Assembly: GCF_017357105.1 (NCBI RefSeq)
Contig: NZ_CP071596.1
Span: forward strand, 558,001-622,000
From: Natronosalvus caseinilyticus
Lineage (GTDB): Archaea > Halobacteriota > Halobacteria > Halobacteriales > Natrialbaceae
Reading direction: 5' to 3'
Length of the DNA: 64,000 nucleotides
Below the pieces are notes generated by a model. It ran no database searches and was not told the origin of the DNA. It saw only the letters and a program-made list of their open reading frames with translations. The translations under genes and the position numbers were made by a program. Position 1 is the stretch's first letter, and the number at the start of each line of letters is the position of its first letter. Positions 34,066-43,124 of this stretch are shown here, piece after piece.

Positions 34066-35292
34066 GTGCACTCGAACGACCGGGATCGGATCGTCCTCGC
34101 GACGGTCGTCTTCGCCGTGCTCTTCTCTCAGCTCCTGCTCTACCCGGGGATCGCGGACCTCGTCGAGGCGCTCGGCGCAGGGGAAACCACCTCGCCGCTG
34201 ACGTCAACCACCCTCGACGCCAGCATGTGGTTCCTGGTCGCGGAGTTCGCTGCTTACGTCGTCTTCGTCGGAGCCTGGGGACTCGCCAGCGACGCGACCG
34301 GCAAGCGGACGCCGTTCATCGTCGCGAGTGCCCTCGCCGGGAGCGTCGGCTACGCCGCTCTCGCGCTCATCGGCGCGTTCGCCTCGCTCTCCTTCGGGGG
34401 CGTGCTCGTCCTGCGCGCGTTCCAGGGGGCGATGACCGTCGGCGCGCTCTCGCTCACCATGACGATGCTCATGGACCTCGAAGGCGGCCACGGGCGAAAC
34501 ATGGGCGCGGCCGGGATCGCCATCGGTCTCGGCGCCGCGATGGGCGCGCCAGTCGGCGGCCAGCTCACGGCGGTCGACCCTCTCGCCCCGCTCACGGCCG
34601 CGGCCGTCCTGCTCGGCCTGGTCGGCCTCCTCGTGACTCTCGCGACCGACCGCGCACCCAGCACGCGCCGACGAGCGAGTGCGATCCTCGAGGGCGTCCG
34701 ACGACGGCCGACGCTGTCGATCCCCTACGCGTTCGGCTTCATCGACCGGCTGACGGCGGGCTTTTTCGCCCTCGTCGGGACGCTGTACTTCCAGGCGACG
34801 TTCGAGGTGGACGCGGCCACGACCGGACTCCTGCTCGCGTGCTTTTTCGCCCCGTTCGCCCTCCTGCAGTACCCCATGGGCGCGCTCTCGGATCGGATCG
34901 GCCGGACCATCCCCATCGTCGTCGGGTCGCTCTGTTACGGCGTCGGCATTCTCGCGGTTGGCGCCGCCCCCTCGGTAACTCTCGCCGCTGCAATGATGGT
35001 CGTCGTCGGCATCCTGGGAGCACTCATCTCGCCGGCCACGATGGCCCTCGTCACCGACCTCGCGGCCGACGGCGAGCGCGGACTGGCGATGGCCGGGTTC
35101 AACCTGGCCGGCAGCCTCGGCTTTCTCGGCGGGTTCCTCATCGGGGGCACGGTCGCCAGCCAGTACGGCTACGAACTGGCGTTCCTCGTCGTCGGCGGCC
35201 TCGAGATCGCGATCGCCGTCGTCGCCGCACCCGCGTTCGTACGCCTCTCGCTCGGACGGGAGTCGCTGTCGCTCGACGGTCGAGACGTCTAG
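34066..35292 (+). CDS. MFS transporter
   Basis: The product has 408 residues and 12 predicted membrane segments. A GTG start at 34066 places the first helix at residue 9 (IVLATVVFAVLFSQLLLYPG). An upstream TTTCATAG at the right distance suggests a leaderless message. Loop 2-3 reads GLASDATGKRTPFI and loop 8-9 GALSDRIGRTIPIV, both MFS motif A. It belongs to the drug/metabolite exporter type, but the substrate is not evident. It is divergent from metY. Confidence 0.87.
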   Translation: MHSNDRDRIVLATVVFAVLFSQLLLYPGIADLVEALGAGETTSPLTSTTLDASMWFLVAEFAAYVVFVGAWGLASDATGKRTPFIVASALAGSVGYAALALIGAFASLSFGGVLVLRAFQGAMTVGALSLTMTMLMDLEGGHGRNMGAAGIAIGLGAAMGAPVGGQLTAVDPLAPLTAAAVLLGLVGLLVTLATDRAPSTRRRASAILEGVRRRPTLSIPYAFGFIDRLTAGFFALVGTLYFQATFEVDAATTGLLLACFFAPFALLQYPMGALSDRIGRTIPIVVGSLCYGVGILAVGAAPSVTLAAAMMVVVGILGALISPATMALVTDLAADGERGLAMAGFNLAGSLGFLGGFLIGGTVASQYGYELAFLVVGGLEIAIAVVAAPAFVRLSLGRESLSLDGRDV

Positions 35293-35472
35293 CCGACCGG
35301 AACCCTCTCTCGAGGAGTGAGCTCTCGTCGGATGAGCGTCAGGTAGCGACGGAACCGACCGGTTATCGGCGCTTCAGCCGTCGAGAATCGTCCGGTCGAC
35401 GTGTCGGTTCGTAACAAAAAACCGGCAGTTGCAGGTCATCGTTATATCCATCCGTTTGATGAACCGGTGAGT

Positions 35473-35832
35473 ATGGGATCAAAACAACCCTACTCACGAC
35501 GACGAATACTCGGTATTTCAGGCGTTGCGCTTTCGGCCGTCCTCGCTGGATGTGGCGGGCCGAGCGACGAGGAGGGTGCGCCAGAGAACGAGACCGATAT
35601 TGGCGGCGACAACGAAACCGATACCGGCGCTGGCGACGAGGAGGACAACGAAACTGACGTCGGCGACGACGAAGAGGACAACGAAACCGACATCGGTGAC
35701 GACAACGAGACCGAAGATAACGAAACCGAAGACAACGAGACCGACATCGGTGACGACAACGAGACCGAAGATAACGAAACCGAAGACAACGAAACTGACG
35801 TCGGCGACGACAACGAAACCGAAGACGAATAA
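35473..35832 (+). CDS. Small lipoprotein of repeated Asn-Glu-Thr units
   Basis: The product has 119 residues from ATG 35473. The twin-Arg signal SRRRILGISGVALSAVLAGC ends in a lipobox with Cys27. The rest is entirely Asp/Glu/Asn/Thr/Gly and contains eleven NET triplets, each an N-glycosylation sequon (N-x-T), in units of the form DDNETEDNET. At DNA level a 54-bp unit is repeated at 35689-35742 and 35743-35796 with a partial third copy. It should be an unfolded, strongly negative, possibly heavily glycosylated surface tether. No catalytic domain is present. Confidence 0.78.
   Translation: MGSKQPYSRRRILGISGVALSAVLAGCGGPSDEEGAPENETDIGGDNETDTGAGDEEDNETDVGDDEEDNETDIGDDNETEDNETEDNETDIGDDNETEDNETEDNETDVGDDNETEDE
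35689..35796 (+). repeat. 54-bp tandem repeat inside lipoprotein gene
   Basis: Two adjacent, nearly identical 54-bp units encode 18 residues each, with three NET sequons per unit; a diverged third unit follows to the stop codon. In-frame length means copy-number change would lengthen or shorten the protein without a frameshift. Confidence 0.8.
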
Positions 35833-36100
35833 TTCGTCGCGCATCGACCGTTTTTGCCGATCAGTTGGAGCACCGCTCGAGCCGACGGACTGGCGAGTCG
35901 CTGAGTCACGAGGCTCCCGCTCGCGGCTGCCTCTGTGGACGAAGTCGATCGCCTCGACTCTACATAGCTGTCACGTGAGTTAGTAACACGCCCACTCGAC
36001 CCATTGTCGAATGCTATCATACACCTCCGAATTATCCATCTATGGGCCTCGAGAAGTGTGAATAGCAACATAGATATACGGTCGACCCATTTTGAGGATA

Positions 36101-37129
36101 ATGACTGATACGAGAGACATCGGGCTCTTTCTCGGGCTCGCGCTCGTCTGGGGCACCTCGTTCGCGGCGATCGAGATCGGCCTGGCGACCGTGCCCCCGA
36201 TCCTCTTCGCCGCGTTTCGATTCGACGTCGCGGCACTCCTCTTCGTCGCCGCCGTCGCCCTCACCGGCGCGTCCTGGCGACCGAGCGTTCGAGCCGACTG
36301 GCTCCTGATCGCCGTCGGCGGCGGCCTCCTCGTCGGCGCTCACTTCGCGCTGCTCTTTCTCGGCCAGTCGATGGTCTCGAGCAGCGTCGCGGCGGTCGTC
36401 CTCAGCCTGACGCCCATCGTGACACCACCGCTGGCGCTCGCCTTGCTCCCCCGTGAGCGGATTCGCCCGCAGGCCGTCGTCGGGTTGGTGCTGGGACTGG
36501 TCGGCGTCAGCACGATCGCGCTCGAGGGCGGTTCGTTCGGCGGCCAGGCTCTCGGCGTCGGCCTGCTGTTCGCCTCGGCGGTCGTCTTCGCCCTGGGTTC
36601 GGTGCTCACCGAACGCACCCGGGGAACGCTGCCGATCGTCTCCCAGCAGGCCTGGGCGATGGGTCTCGGAGCAATCGTCCTGCACACCCTCAGCGGCCTC
36701 CACCCCGCCGAGACCCTGATCGGCCTCGAGGTCACGACCGACGCGGTGCTCGCCCTGGCGTACCTCGCCGTCGTCGCCACCGGTGGCGGCTTCTTCGTCT
36801 ACTTCGTCCTCCTCGAGCGCATCGGGGCGACGGAACTCAGCCTCGTCAACTACGCCGTGCCGGTCGTCGCAGCGGTCGTCGGCTGGGCGGCGCTGGGCGA
36901 GTCGCTCACCGCCGGCACGGTCGCAGGCTTCGCGCTGATCATCGTCGGCTTCGCGCTGTGTAAACTCGGTGCCCTCTGGCAGACGGCCGCGCCCGCGATC
37001 GGCTACGGCCCCTACCGCCCCAGCGACCCCGACGGGGTCGTCGTCGGCGGAAACGTCTACCTCGTGGACGAGGATCGGAACTACGAATCGACGCGGGCGA
37101 CTCGAGGCGACGCCGTCGCCGCCGACTAG
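36101..37129 (+). CDS. EamA/DMT family transporter
   Basis: The product has 342 residues and ten membrane segments in two EamA repeats (about 6-140 and 150-285). ALVWGTSFAAIEIGL near the start and AVPVVAAVVGWAALGESLTA near the end are typical, the latter with the family Glu. Members export metabolites such as amino acids or nucleobases. The C-terminal 45 residues are a hydrophilic extension. ATG 36101 is 22-30 nt downstream of a TAGATATAC element, so the message may be leaderless. The substrate is unknown. Confidence 0.88.
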   Translation: MTDTRDIGLFLGLALVWGTSFAAIEIGLATVPPILFAAFRFDVAALLFVAAVALTGASWRPSVRADWLLIAVGGGLLVGAHFALLFLGQSMVSSSVAAVVLSLTPIVTPPLALALLPRERIRPQAVVGLVLGLVGVSTIALEGGSFGGQALGVGLLFASAVVFALGSVLTERTRGTLPIVSQQAWAMGLGAIVLHTLSGLHPAETLIGLEVTTDAVLALAYLAVVATGGGFFVYFVLLERIGATELSLVNYAVPVVAAVVGWAALGESLTAGTVAGFALIIVGFALCKLGALWQTAAPAIGYGPYRPSDPDGVVVGGNVYLVDEDRNYESTRATRGDAVAAD

Positions 37130-37255
37130 GGATCGGTACGTGTCTCGAGTCCCTTCTCGCGACTGTCACGCCTGATCGCCCGCCCCTGGTGGTATTGTGC
37201 CATTCACAAGGACCATACCCTCCCGCGACGCACTACTCCTCATCAGGTGAGTCCC

Positions 37256-38368
37256 GTGACCGAGAAACGCGAATACAGAGACGACTACCCCGACAAGACG
37301 CTGTACATCCCGGGCCCGACCGAAGTGCGCGAGGACGTCATCGAGGCGATGTGTGAGCCGATGTTCGGCCACCGGATGGACCGCATGACCGACCTCTACA
37401 CGACCATCGTCGAGGACACGAAGGACTTCCTCGGCACCGACAACGACGTGATCGTCCTCACGGGGTCGGGAACCGGGTTCATGGAGAGTTCGATTCTGAA
37501 CCTCGTCGACGAGAACGTCCTCGTCACGACCTGCGGCAGTTTCAGCGAGCGACAGGCCAACATCGCCGAGCGCCTGGGCAAGACCGTCGACACCCTCGAG
37601 TACGAGTGGGGTCGGGCGGTGAAACCCGAAGACGTACGCGAGCGTCTCGAGGAGAGCGACGCCGACTACGACGTCGTCACCTGCGTGATGAACGAGAGTT
37701 CGACCGGCGTCCGCAATCCCCTCGAGGAGATCGGCGACGTGGTCGCCGAGTACCCGGACACCTCCTTCGTCGTCGACGCCGTCTCCGCGCTAGGTGGCGA
37801 TTACGTCGACATCGACGCCCACGGCATCGACGTCGTCTTCACCTCGGTCCAGAAGGCCTTCGCCATGCCGCCCGGACTCGCCGTCTGCGTCGTCAGCGAG
37901 GACGCCTACGAACGCGAACTCGAGAGCGAATCCGCGTCGTGGTACGGCGGCTTCCAGCGCACTATCGACTACTACGACCGGAAGGGCCAGACCCACTCGA
38001 CGCCCGCCATTCCGGTCATGCTCGCGTACCGAAAACAGATGAAATACATGCTCGAGGAGGGCCACGACGCCCGCGACCAGCGCCATCGGAAGATGGCCGA
38101 GTACACCCAGGAGTGGGCCCGCGAGCACTTCGACATGTTTCCCGAAGAGGGCTACGAGTCCCAGACGGTGAGCTGCATCGAGAACACCCGGGACGTCGAC
38201 GTCGCCGGGACCATCGAGGCCGTCTCCGAGGAGTACGACATGGTCTTCTCGAACGGCTACGGCTCGGCACTGGGCGAGCAGACGTTCCGCATCGGCCACA
38301 TGGGCGAACACGACCTCGAGTCGATCGAGGCGTTGACCGACGCGATCGAGGACGTCGCCGGGTTGTGA
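37256..38368 (+). CDS. Alanine-glyoxylate/serine-pyruvate type aminotransferase
   Basis: The product has 370 residues from a GTG at 37256 with AGGTGA five nt upstream; a GTG at 37247 is the alternative. It is a fold-type I class V PLP enzyme: YIPGPTEVREDVIEAMCEPM with the substrate loop GHR at 38-40, SGTGFMESSI (71-80), the cofactor Asp in FVVDAVSALGGDYVDID and the Schiff-base Lys200 in TSVQKAFAMPPG. Family members use alanine or serine with glyoxylate or a keto acid. No pathway neighbour narrows the substrate. Confidence 0.88.
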   Translation: MTEKREYRDDYPDKTLYIPGPTEVREDVIEAMCEPMFGHRMDRMTDLYTTIVEDTKDFLGTDNDVIVLTGSGTGFMESSILNLVDENVLVTTCGSFSERQANIAERLGKTVDTLEYEWGRAVKPEDVRERLEESDADYDVVTCVMNESSTGVRNPLEEIGDVVAEYPDTSFVVDAVSALGGDYVDIDAHGIDVVFTSVQKAFAMPPGLAVCVVSEDAYERELESESASWYGGFQRTIDYYDRKGQTHSTPAIPVMLAYRKQMKYMLEEGHDARDQRHRKMAEYTQEWAREHFDMFPEEGYESQTVSCIENTRDVDVAGTIEAVSEEYDMVFSNGYGSALGEQTFRIGHMGEHDLESIEALTDAIEDVAGL

Positions 38369-38417
38369 GCCGGCGGTGGGACGGACGGCCTCGCAGCCGT
38401 CGTCCGGTCACCGCCAG

Positions 38418-38693
38418 TTACTGCGTGTAGGAACTCTCGCCGACCGTCTCGACGTACTCGCCGCGACCGGTCGAACTCGAGTCGTCGAAGTCGATGACAC
38501 GGACGCGGACGCGCTTTTCTACGTGTCCGGGGCTGGCCCCCTCGACGTACAGCACGGTGTCACCGATGCGGGCGACGCCGGTGTCGTCCGCGTCGAACTC
38601 CGAGAGGAAGACGTCCACCTCGGTTCCCGGGGTGAGCGTCGGCCTGGTCGTCCGGAAGTGCCACCCGCTGAGGAACTTCTCGAGGACGCTCAT
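38418..38693 (-). CDS. TRAM-domain-like small protein
   Basis: The product has 91 residues and an OB-like beta-rich core. The segments GTEVDVFLSEFDADDTGVAR, IGDTVLYVEGASPGHVEKRV and VRVIDFDD fit the TRAM domain pattern (x-G-x-AR-x-GD-V-x-PG). Stand-alone TRAM proteins of archaea bind RNA. The ATG overlaps the stop of the NhaC gene by 4 nt (ATGA), so it is translated together with the antiporter, an unexplained pairing. The first 15 residues (MSVLEKFLSGWHFRT) form a short amphipathic helix. Confidence 0.75.
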   Translation of the reverse strand: MSVLEKFLSGWHFRTTRPTLTPGTEVDVFLSEFDADDTGVARIGDTVLYVEGASPGHVEKRVRVRVIDFDDSSSTGRGEYVETVGESSYTQ

Positions 38694-40267
38694 ACGCGGG
38701 CCACCTCCTCCGATTCGCGGTCGATAACGTACTCGCGGCCGAAGCCGGTGATCGCCGCGAGGACGAACACCGCCACCAGCAGCCAGCCGTGGAAGACGAA
38801 CGGGACGACGTCGATCGGGTTGACGATCAGCGACTCGCCGAACCAGTCGTACGTGTCCGGCAGGTCCTGCATCTCGGAGAAGCCCACCAGGACCCCGCCC
38901 GACCACGGGAAGATGTAGCCGAGCGCGGCCGTCTGGGCGTCTAAGATGTTCGCGCGTCGGTAGCCGTTGATGTTGAAGCGTTCGCCGACCTTCGAGATGT
39001 AGGGACCGATCGCGACCTCGGCGGCGGTGTTGATCGTGATCGTCGCGTTGATCAGCGCGGCGGATCCGACCATCGTCAGTTCGGCGTTTCTGACGTTCGT
39101 CGCGAGGGTGTCGAGTGACCAGTCGAGTATCGCCTGGAACGCGCCGCCGCGGATCATGATCTGGGCAGCGCCGATGATGAACAGGACGAGGATCGACAGC
39201 GTGAAGAAGCCGGCGGCGCCCTCGACGAGGCTGCCGGTCACGGCCGGATCGTCGCCCTGGGCGACGATTTCGACGATCGGCAGCCACTCGAGCAGGTCGA
39301 TCGCGGGCGCGTCAGCGGGCGCCTCGAAGTTGACGATGGCGCTCGGTGCCGTGAGGCCGAACAGGAGGTTCGACGCCACGGCGACGACGATCCCCCAGGA
39401 GATCGCCTCGACGATGTGTCGCCCGGCGACCGCCGTCGCGATGACGACGCCCATCGAGAGCAGGTGAACGAGCCCGACCGGGGTGCTCTCTGCGACGAAG
39501 AGCTGTCGGGCCTCGGCCCCGTTGGTGATCTCGGCGCCGGGGAGCACGGAACTGGCGACGATGTACCCGATGAACGCGAGCACCGCGGCGATGATCGCGT
39601 ACTTGAACCGGGACGCAACGACGCCGCCAATGTCGGCGTCCTGCGTGACGGCGCTGACGATCGTCGTGTCGCTGACCGGCGCGAGGTTGTCGCCGAAGAT
39701 CGCGCCCGACAGGATCGCCCCGAACAGCAACACCGGGTTCGCTCCCAGGAGCACGCCCGCTGGGAAAAACAGGGCGACGAACGCAATCGTCGTCCCGTAG
39801 CCCGTCCCGATGCCGGTCGCGAGGAGCGCCGCCAGCACGAACGTGATCGCGGGGAACAGCGCCGCGCCGACCCCCGTGAGGTCGGCCAGCCAGACCAGCC
39901 CCTCGACGAACCCGCCAGTTTGCATCGTCTCCGCGAACATCCCCGCCCAGACCCAGGCGACGATCGCCGTCACCGCGACCGGCTGGGTCATCCCCTCGAA
40001 GATGGTGTTCGCATAGCCCTTCCAGGAGCCCTTCACGAAGAACATCCCGATAATGAGCCCCAGGAGGATCCCGAGCACAAGCCCCTCCTCGCTCGAGATG
40101 CGTAACAGCGCGGTCTGGACGATCGCCCAGAGGACGAAGAACGCGATCGGCAGCGCGCTCATTCCGCGACCGCCGTAGAACGTGATTGCCGGTTCCTCGT
40201 CGGTCGGATCGACGAACTGTTCGCTGGCTATATCCTCGTCGTCTGGTGGGTCGTCCCTGCGTGACAT
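38690..40267 (-). CDS. nhaC: NhaC-family Na+/H+ antiporter
   Basis: This is a 525-residue membrane protein with about 12 helices. The tract SGAIFGDNLAPVSDTTIVSA (about 186-205) is the NhaC/ion-transporter signature with buried Asp residues, and TGIGTGYGTTIAFVALFFP is also typical. NhaC proteins exchange sodium for protons, useful for pH and salt balance in haloarchaea; related proteins exchange other solutes. The N-terminus carries a 30-residue acidic tail. It is first in a two-gene unit with the TRAM-like gene. Confidence 0.87.
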   Translation of the reverse strand: MSRRDDPPDDEDIASEQFVDPTDEEPAITFYGGRGMSALPIAFFVLWAIVQTALLRISSEEGLVLGILLGLIIGMFFVKGSWKGYANTIFEGMTQPVAVTAIVAWVWAGMFAETMQTGGFVEGLVWLADLTGVGAALFPAITFVLAALLATGIGTGYGTTIAFVALFFPAGVLLGANPVLLFGAILSGAIFGDNLAPVSDTTIVSAVTQDADIGGVVASRFKYAIIAAVLAFIGYIVASSVLPGAEITNGAEARQLFVAESTPVGLVHLLSMGVVIATAVAGRHIVEAISWGIVVAVASNLLFGLTAPSAIVNFEAPADAPAIDLLEWLPIVEIVAQGDDPAVTGSLVEGAAGFFTLSILVLFIIGAAQIMIRGGAFQAILDWSLDTLATNVRNAELTMVGSAALINATITINTAAEVAIGPYISKVGERFNINGYRRANILDAQTAALGYIFPWSGGVLVGFSEMQDLPDTYDWFGESLIVNPIDVVPFVFHGWLLVAVFVLAAITGFGREYVIDRESEEVARV

Positions 40268-40626
40268 TTCATCACCGCGCGGACGTTGTTACCAATGTGC
40301 AATATAATTCACGGAGTCGTCCGGCGGTTTTGCTGGTACGGCTACACGAGTAAGCCAGACGTCGGACGAACCCTCGCGCACAGTGGCCGGGAACGCGACT
40401 CGAGCGACGCGAGAGGCGGGTTCCCCGGGGAAGGGCAGGCGTTTCACTGCCGCTCACCGCGAGGGAGGCCAACGGCCGACCGAGCGGGCCGACGACTGAC
40501 CCGGAACGAACGAAGTGAGGGGAGGGGAAAGAGGAGGCTTTTGGTCGAGCTTTTGCCGAGTGTCAACGCGACGTGGAGCGCCACTGGCGCTCCCGTCGCA
40601 ATACGAACGCAGCGCAAAAGGTCGTT
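40268..40626. other. Intergenic region without recognised gene
   Basis: These 359 bp separate nhaC and eIF1A genes on the same strand. The part next to nhaC should contain its promoter (AT-rich TGCAATATAATTCAC near 40300-40315). I see no RNA gene or coding frame with support. Confidence 0.5.
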
Positions 40627-40914
40627 TTACTGGATGTGGCCTTCCCGCCTGAGCTGATCGGCGTCGGCCTTCTCGTAGCGCCAGGTGATGTCGGCCTTCT
40701 CGTCCTGCCAGTCCCAGGGGGAAACGAGGACGACGTCGTCCTCGCGGATCCAGATCCGCTTTTGCATCTTCCCCGGAATGCGGGCCGTGCGCTCCTCGCC
40801 GTCGGCACACCGCACTTTCACGCGGTTCGCCCCGAGCATGTTCGTGACGGTCGCAAAGACCTCGTCGTCGTCGGGCATTCGGAGGTTCTTGCGCCCACCC
40901 TCGTCGTCGCTCAT
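40627..40914 (-). CDS. eif1A: Translation initiation factor eIF-1A
   Basis: The product has 95 residues, the standard archaeal aIF1A length. The S1-like OB fold is evident: [20 protein letters not shown] (18-37), [20 protein letters not shown] (38-57) and [20 protein letters not shown] (58-77). It binds the A-site region of the 30S subunit with aIF1 and helps start selection. It is a housekeeping gene on its own, 43 nt downstream of a small membrane protein gene. Confidence 0.96.
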   Translation of the reverse strand: MSDDEGGRKNLRMPDDDEVFATVTNMLGANRVKVRCADGEERTARIPGKMQKRIWIREDDVVLVSPWDWQDEKADITWRYEKADADQLRREGHIQ

Positions 40915-40957
40915 ATGCCGGCGTTTGCTCCCGGTACGGTTAAGGTTTTATCGTTTC

Positions 40958-41197
40958 TCACCGGCGCTCGGCCCGTACCGCGGTTCTGACGACTCGAGCC
41001 AGGCCCATCGTGATCGCGACCGAGCCGACGAGTGCGAGTCCCGAAAAGAGGACGAAGCCGAGGGCTCGAGCCCCGAGCGCCGTGTACTCGAGGAAGGGTG
41101 CGCTGAAGCGGTAGCCGAAGACGAGCACGATCACGCCGATGGCGATTCGGATGGCGGCCTGCCAGTACGCGCCGTACTCCTCGGGGGAGACCTCCAT
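40958..41197 (-). CDS. Small two-span membrane protein
   Basis: The product has 79 residues beginning MEVSPEEYGAYWQAAIRIAI. It has two hydrophobic segments (about 14-32 and 43-66) joined by a short loop and a basic tail (RTAVRAERR). It lies just upstream of the eIF1A gene on the same strand and may be co-transcribed. No named family is recognised with confidence. Confidence 0.65.
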   Translation of the reverse strand: MEVSPEEYGAYWQAAIRIAIGVIVLVFGYRFSAPFLEYTALGARALGFVLFSGLALVGSVAITMGLARVVRTAVRAERR

Positions 41198-41273
41198 GTT
41201 CGTGTCTGTCCCTCTGGCTCGAGGTGGCGCTCGCAGGTGATAACTTCCGGTGGTCGGCGACGCTCGTCACTCG

Positions 41274-42188
41274 TCACTGCGTCGAGGATCCGGATTCGCT
41301 CGAGTCGCCCGACGAACCCGACACACTCGACACACCTGACGTACCCGACTCGAGCCCGTCCCGCATCTGTCTCGCCACGCGAGCCCCCACCAACCGGTCG
41401 ATCCGCCGGGTCTCGAGGATCTCACGGCTCCGTCGAGCGGCCTCCGTGTCGACGGCGAACTCGAGGGCCGTATTCGGGTTCGAATACTCGACCCGCGAAA
41501 GGACCAGCGGCTCCGGCGCCGCGGGAGCGATGCCCTCGTGTCCGGGAAGCGGTTCGGGCTCGAGTGCGCGGTCGATTTTCTCGAGGGGTTCCTCACCGGT
41601 CCCGACGGCGCGAGCGAGGGAGACGAGTCTGCGGACGAGTTCGCGCGCGAACCCAGGTGCGCTGACGGTAACCTCGAGGAACGGCCCGTCTCGCTGTGCC
41701 TCGAGCGTCGGCGACCGGCGAGTCCCCTCCTGGTCGGGCGTGAGGTTGTGGAAGTCGTGGGTGCCGGAGAGGGCTTCGATGGCGGCGTGGAAGCGCTCGT
41801 CGTCGACGGTCTCTTCGGCTGCCACGTTCGAGTCGGCTCGAGGCGCGTACAGGTGGTAGGTGTACGCCCGGCGCGTGGCGTGGTGGGTCGCGTGGAAGTC
41901 CGTCGGCGCGTCCGCGCTGGCCCAGGCCCGCACGTCGGCCGGAAGCGCCGAGTTCAGCGCCCGTGGGGTGAGCCAGTCGGGGGCCTCGAACGCGATCGTC
42001 TGGGCGAGCGCCGAGACCCCGGCGTCCGTCCGCCCGGCCGCCGCGTACCCCGCGGGTTTGGGGTCGTCGCCGAGCACCTCGAGATCCCGGAGGGCGTCGA
42101 AGATGGCGTCCTCGACGGTCGGGACGTCTGGCTGGCGCTGGAAGCCGTAGTAGCCGGTCCCGTCGTAGGCGATCCGGTAGGCGCGCAT
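41274..42188 (-). CDS. truA: tRNA pseudouridine(38-40) synthase TruA
   Basis: The product has 304 residues. MRAYRIAYDGTGYYGFQRQP is the TruA N-terminus, and the catalytic Asp55 is in AGRTDAGVSALAQTIAF. THHATRRAYTYHLY (about 99-112) and the late FLEVTVSAPGFARELVRRLV also match. The enzyme isomerises U38, U39 and U40 in the anticodon arm of many tRNAs. The C-terminal 25 residues are a Ser/Gly/Asp tail specific to this lineage. It stands alone. Confidence 0.95.
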   Translation of the reverse strand: MRAYRIAYDGTGYYGFQRQPDVPTVEDAIFDALRDLEVLGDDPKPAGYAAAGRTDAGVSALAQTIAFEAPDWLTPRALNSALPADVRAWASADAPTDFHATHHATRRAYTYHLYAPRADSNVAAEETVDDERFHAAIEALSGTHDFHNLTPDQEGTRRSPTLEAQRDGPFLEVTVSAPGFARELVRRLVSLARAVGTGEEPLEKIDRALEPEPLPGHEGIAPAAPEPLVLSRVEYSNPNTALEFAVDTEAARRSREILETRRIDRLVGARVARQMRDGLESGTSGVSSVSGSSGDSSESGSSTQ

Positions 42189-42304
42189 CGGTTCTCGAGC
42201 GTCGAGACGGGGCTGTGGAGGTTAGGCCCGTCGGTTCTGGTTCCGATTCCGGCGCTCAGTGTCAAATGAGATGTGGCTAGCGCTCGAGCCTCGAGTTTCG
42301 ACGG

Positions 42305-43015
42305 CTACTTCCAATCCCCTGTATTCTCGCCGTGGATTTCGCCCTTCGCCCGCCGTCGTCCCGGCCACAGTGCGAGCACCGCGACCGCGAGGTAAAACGC
42401 TCCGAGGACACCGGCGACGACGAACCCGCTGGCACCCGGCAACTCGGCTGCTTCGGTCCACTGCGCCTCCGGCGTAAAGAGCGTCACCTTCGCGACCCAC
42501 GCGAGTCCGACGATGACGAACAACAGCCCGTAGATGCGACGTATTCGACGGGAGAGCGCCTCGAGGAGCGAGACTTTGAACGTCGGCTCGCGCAGATCGG
42601 TTCCCAGTTCCTCGCGCCACTGCGGGTGCTCGACGCCGACCGGCTGTAAGGCGTTCGCGAAGACGTTCTCCTGGACGAACCGGACTCGAGCCCGGTACAT
42701 GTCGTAGAAGCGGTAGCGTCGAACCTCGTAGGAGAGGAAAACGCAGAGGACGACGAGGCCGATCAACAGCAGGTAGGCCGGCATCTCGCGGCTCGAGAAC
42801 ACCAGCGACAGCAGCGCCGCGATGACCGTAATCGCCCAGTTGGTCGTCTGATCGATCCGGTCCTGTGCGTTGTTGGCCTGGCTGACCTCGCCCCGGTAGT
42901 AGTGGGGTAAGAGCGCGAGGAGTGAGTCTCCGTCGTCGGCAGCCTCGGCGGCGATTTCCTGGTCTTCGCGCTCGAGCGGGGAGTTCGCGCGATCAGTGCG
43001 ATCACTGCCTCTCAT
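42305..43015 (-). CDS. DUF2270 membrane protein
   Basis: The product has 236 residues. After an acidic N-terminus comes LLPHYYRGEVSQANNAQDRI and DQTTNWAITVIAALLSLVFS, which with YEVRRYRFYDMYRARVRFVQ are the conserved blocks of DUF2270, an integral membrane family of unknown function common in haloarchaea. Four membrane segments are predicted: two near residues 60-95 and two near 150-215. It is divergent from the amphi-Trp/YegP gene. Confidence 0.82.
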   Translation of the reverse strand: MRGSDRTDRANSPLEREDQEIAAEAADDGDSLLALLPHYYRGEVSQANNAQDRIDQTTNWAITVIAALLSLVFSSREMPAYLLLIGLVVLCVFLSYEVRRYRFYDMYRARVRFVQENVFANALQPVGVEHPQWREELGTDLREPTFKVSLLEALSRRIRRIYGLLFVIVGLAWVAKVTLFTPEAQWTEAAELPGASGFVVAGVLGAFYLAVAVLALWPGRRRAKGEIHGENTGDWK

Positions 43016-43124
43016 ACACGTCGTTGGGTCCCCAGACGGGTAACGGGCTATTGGCCGTCAACCTGACTCTCACCTTCGACGAACGCTCACCCGGTGACAC
43101 CTATTTACGCAAAGTTGGTGGACG

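Noticed and set aside
35689..35832. Noncoding satellite or CRISPR
   Set aside because: The 54-bp repeat stays in frame inside a lipoprotein with a proper signal peptide and lipobox.
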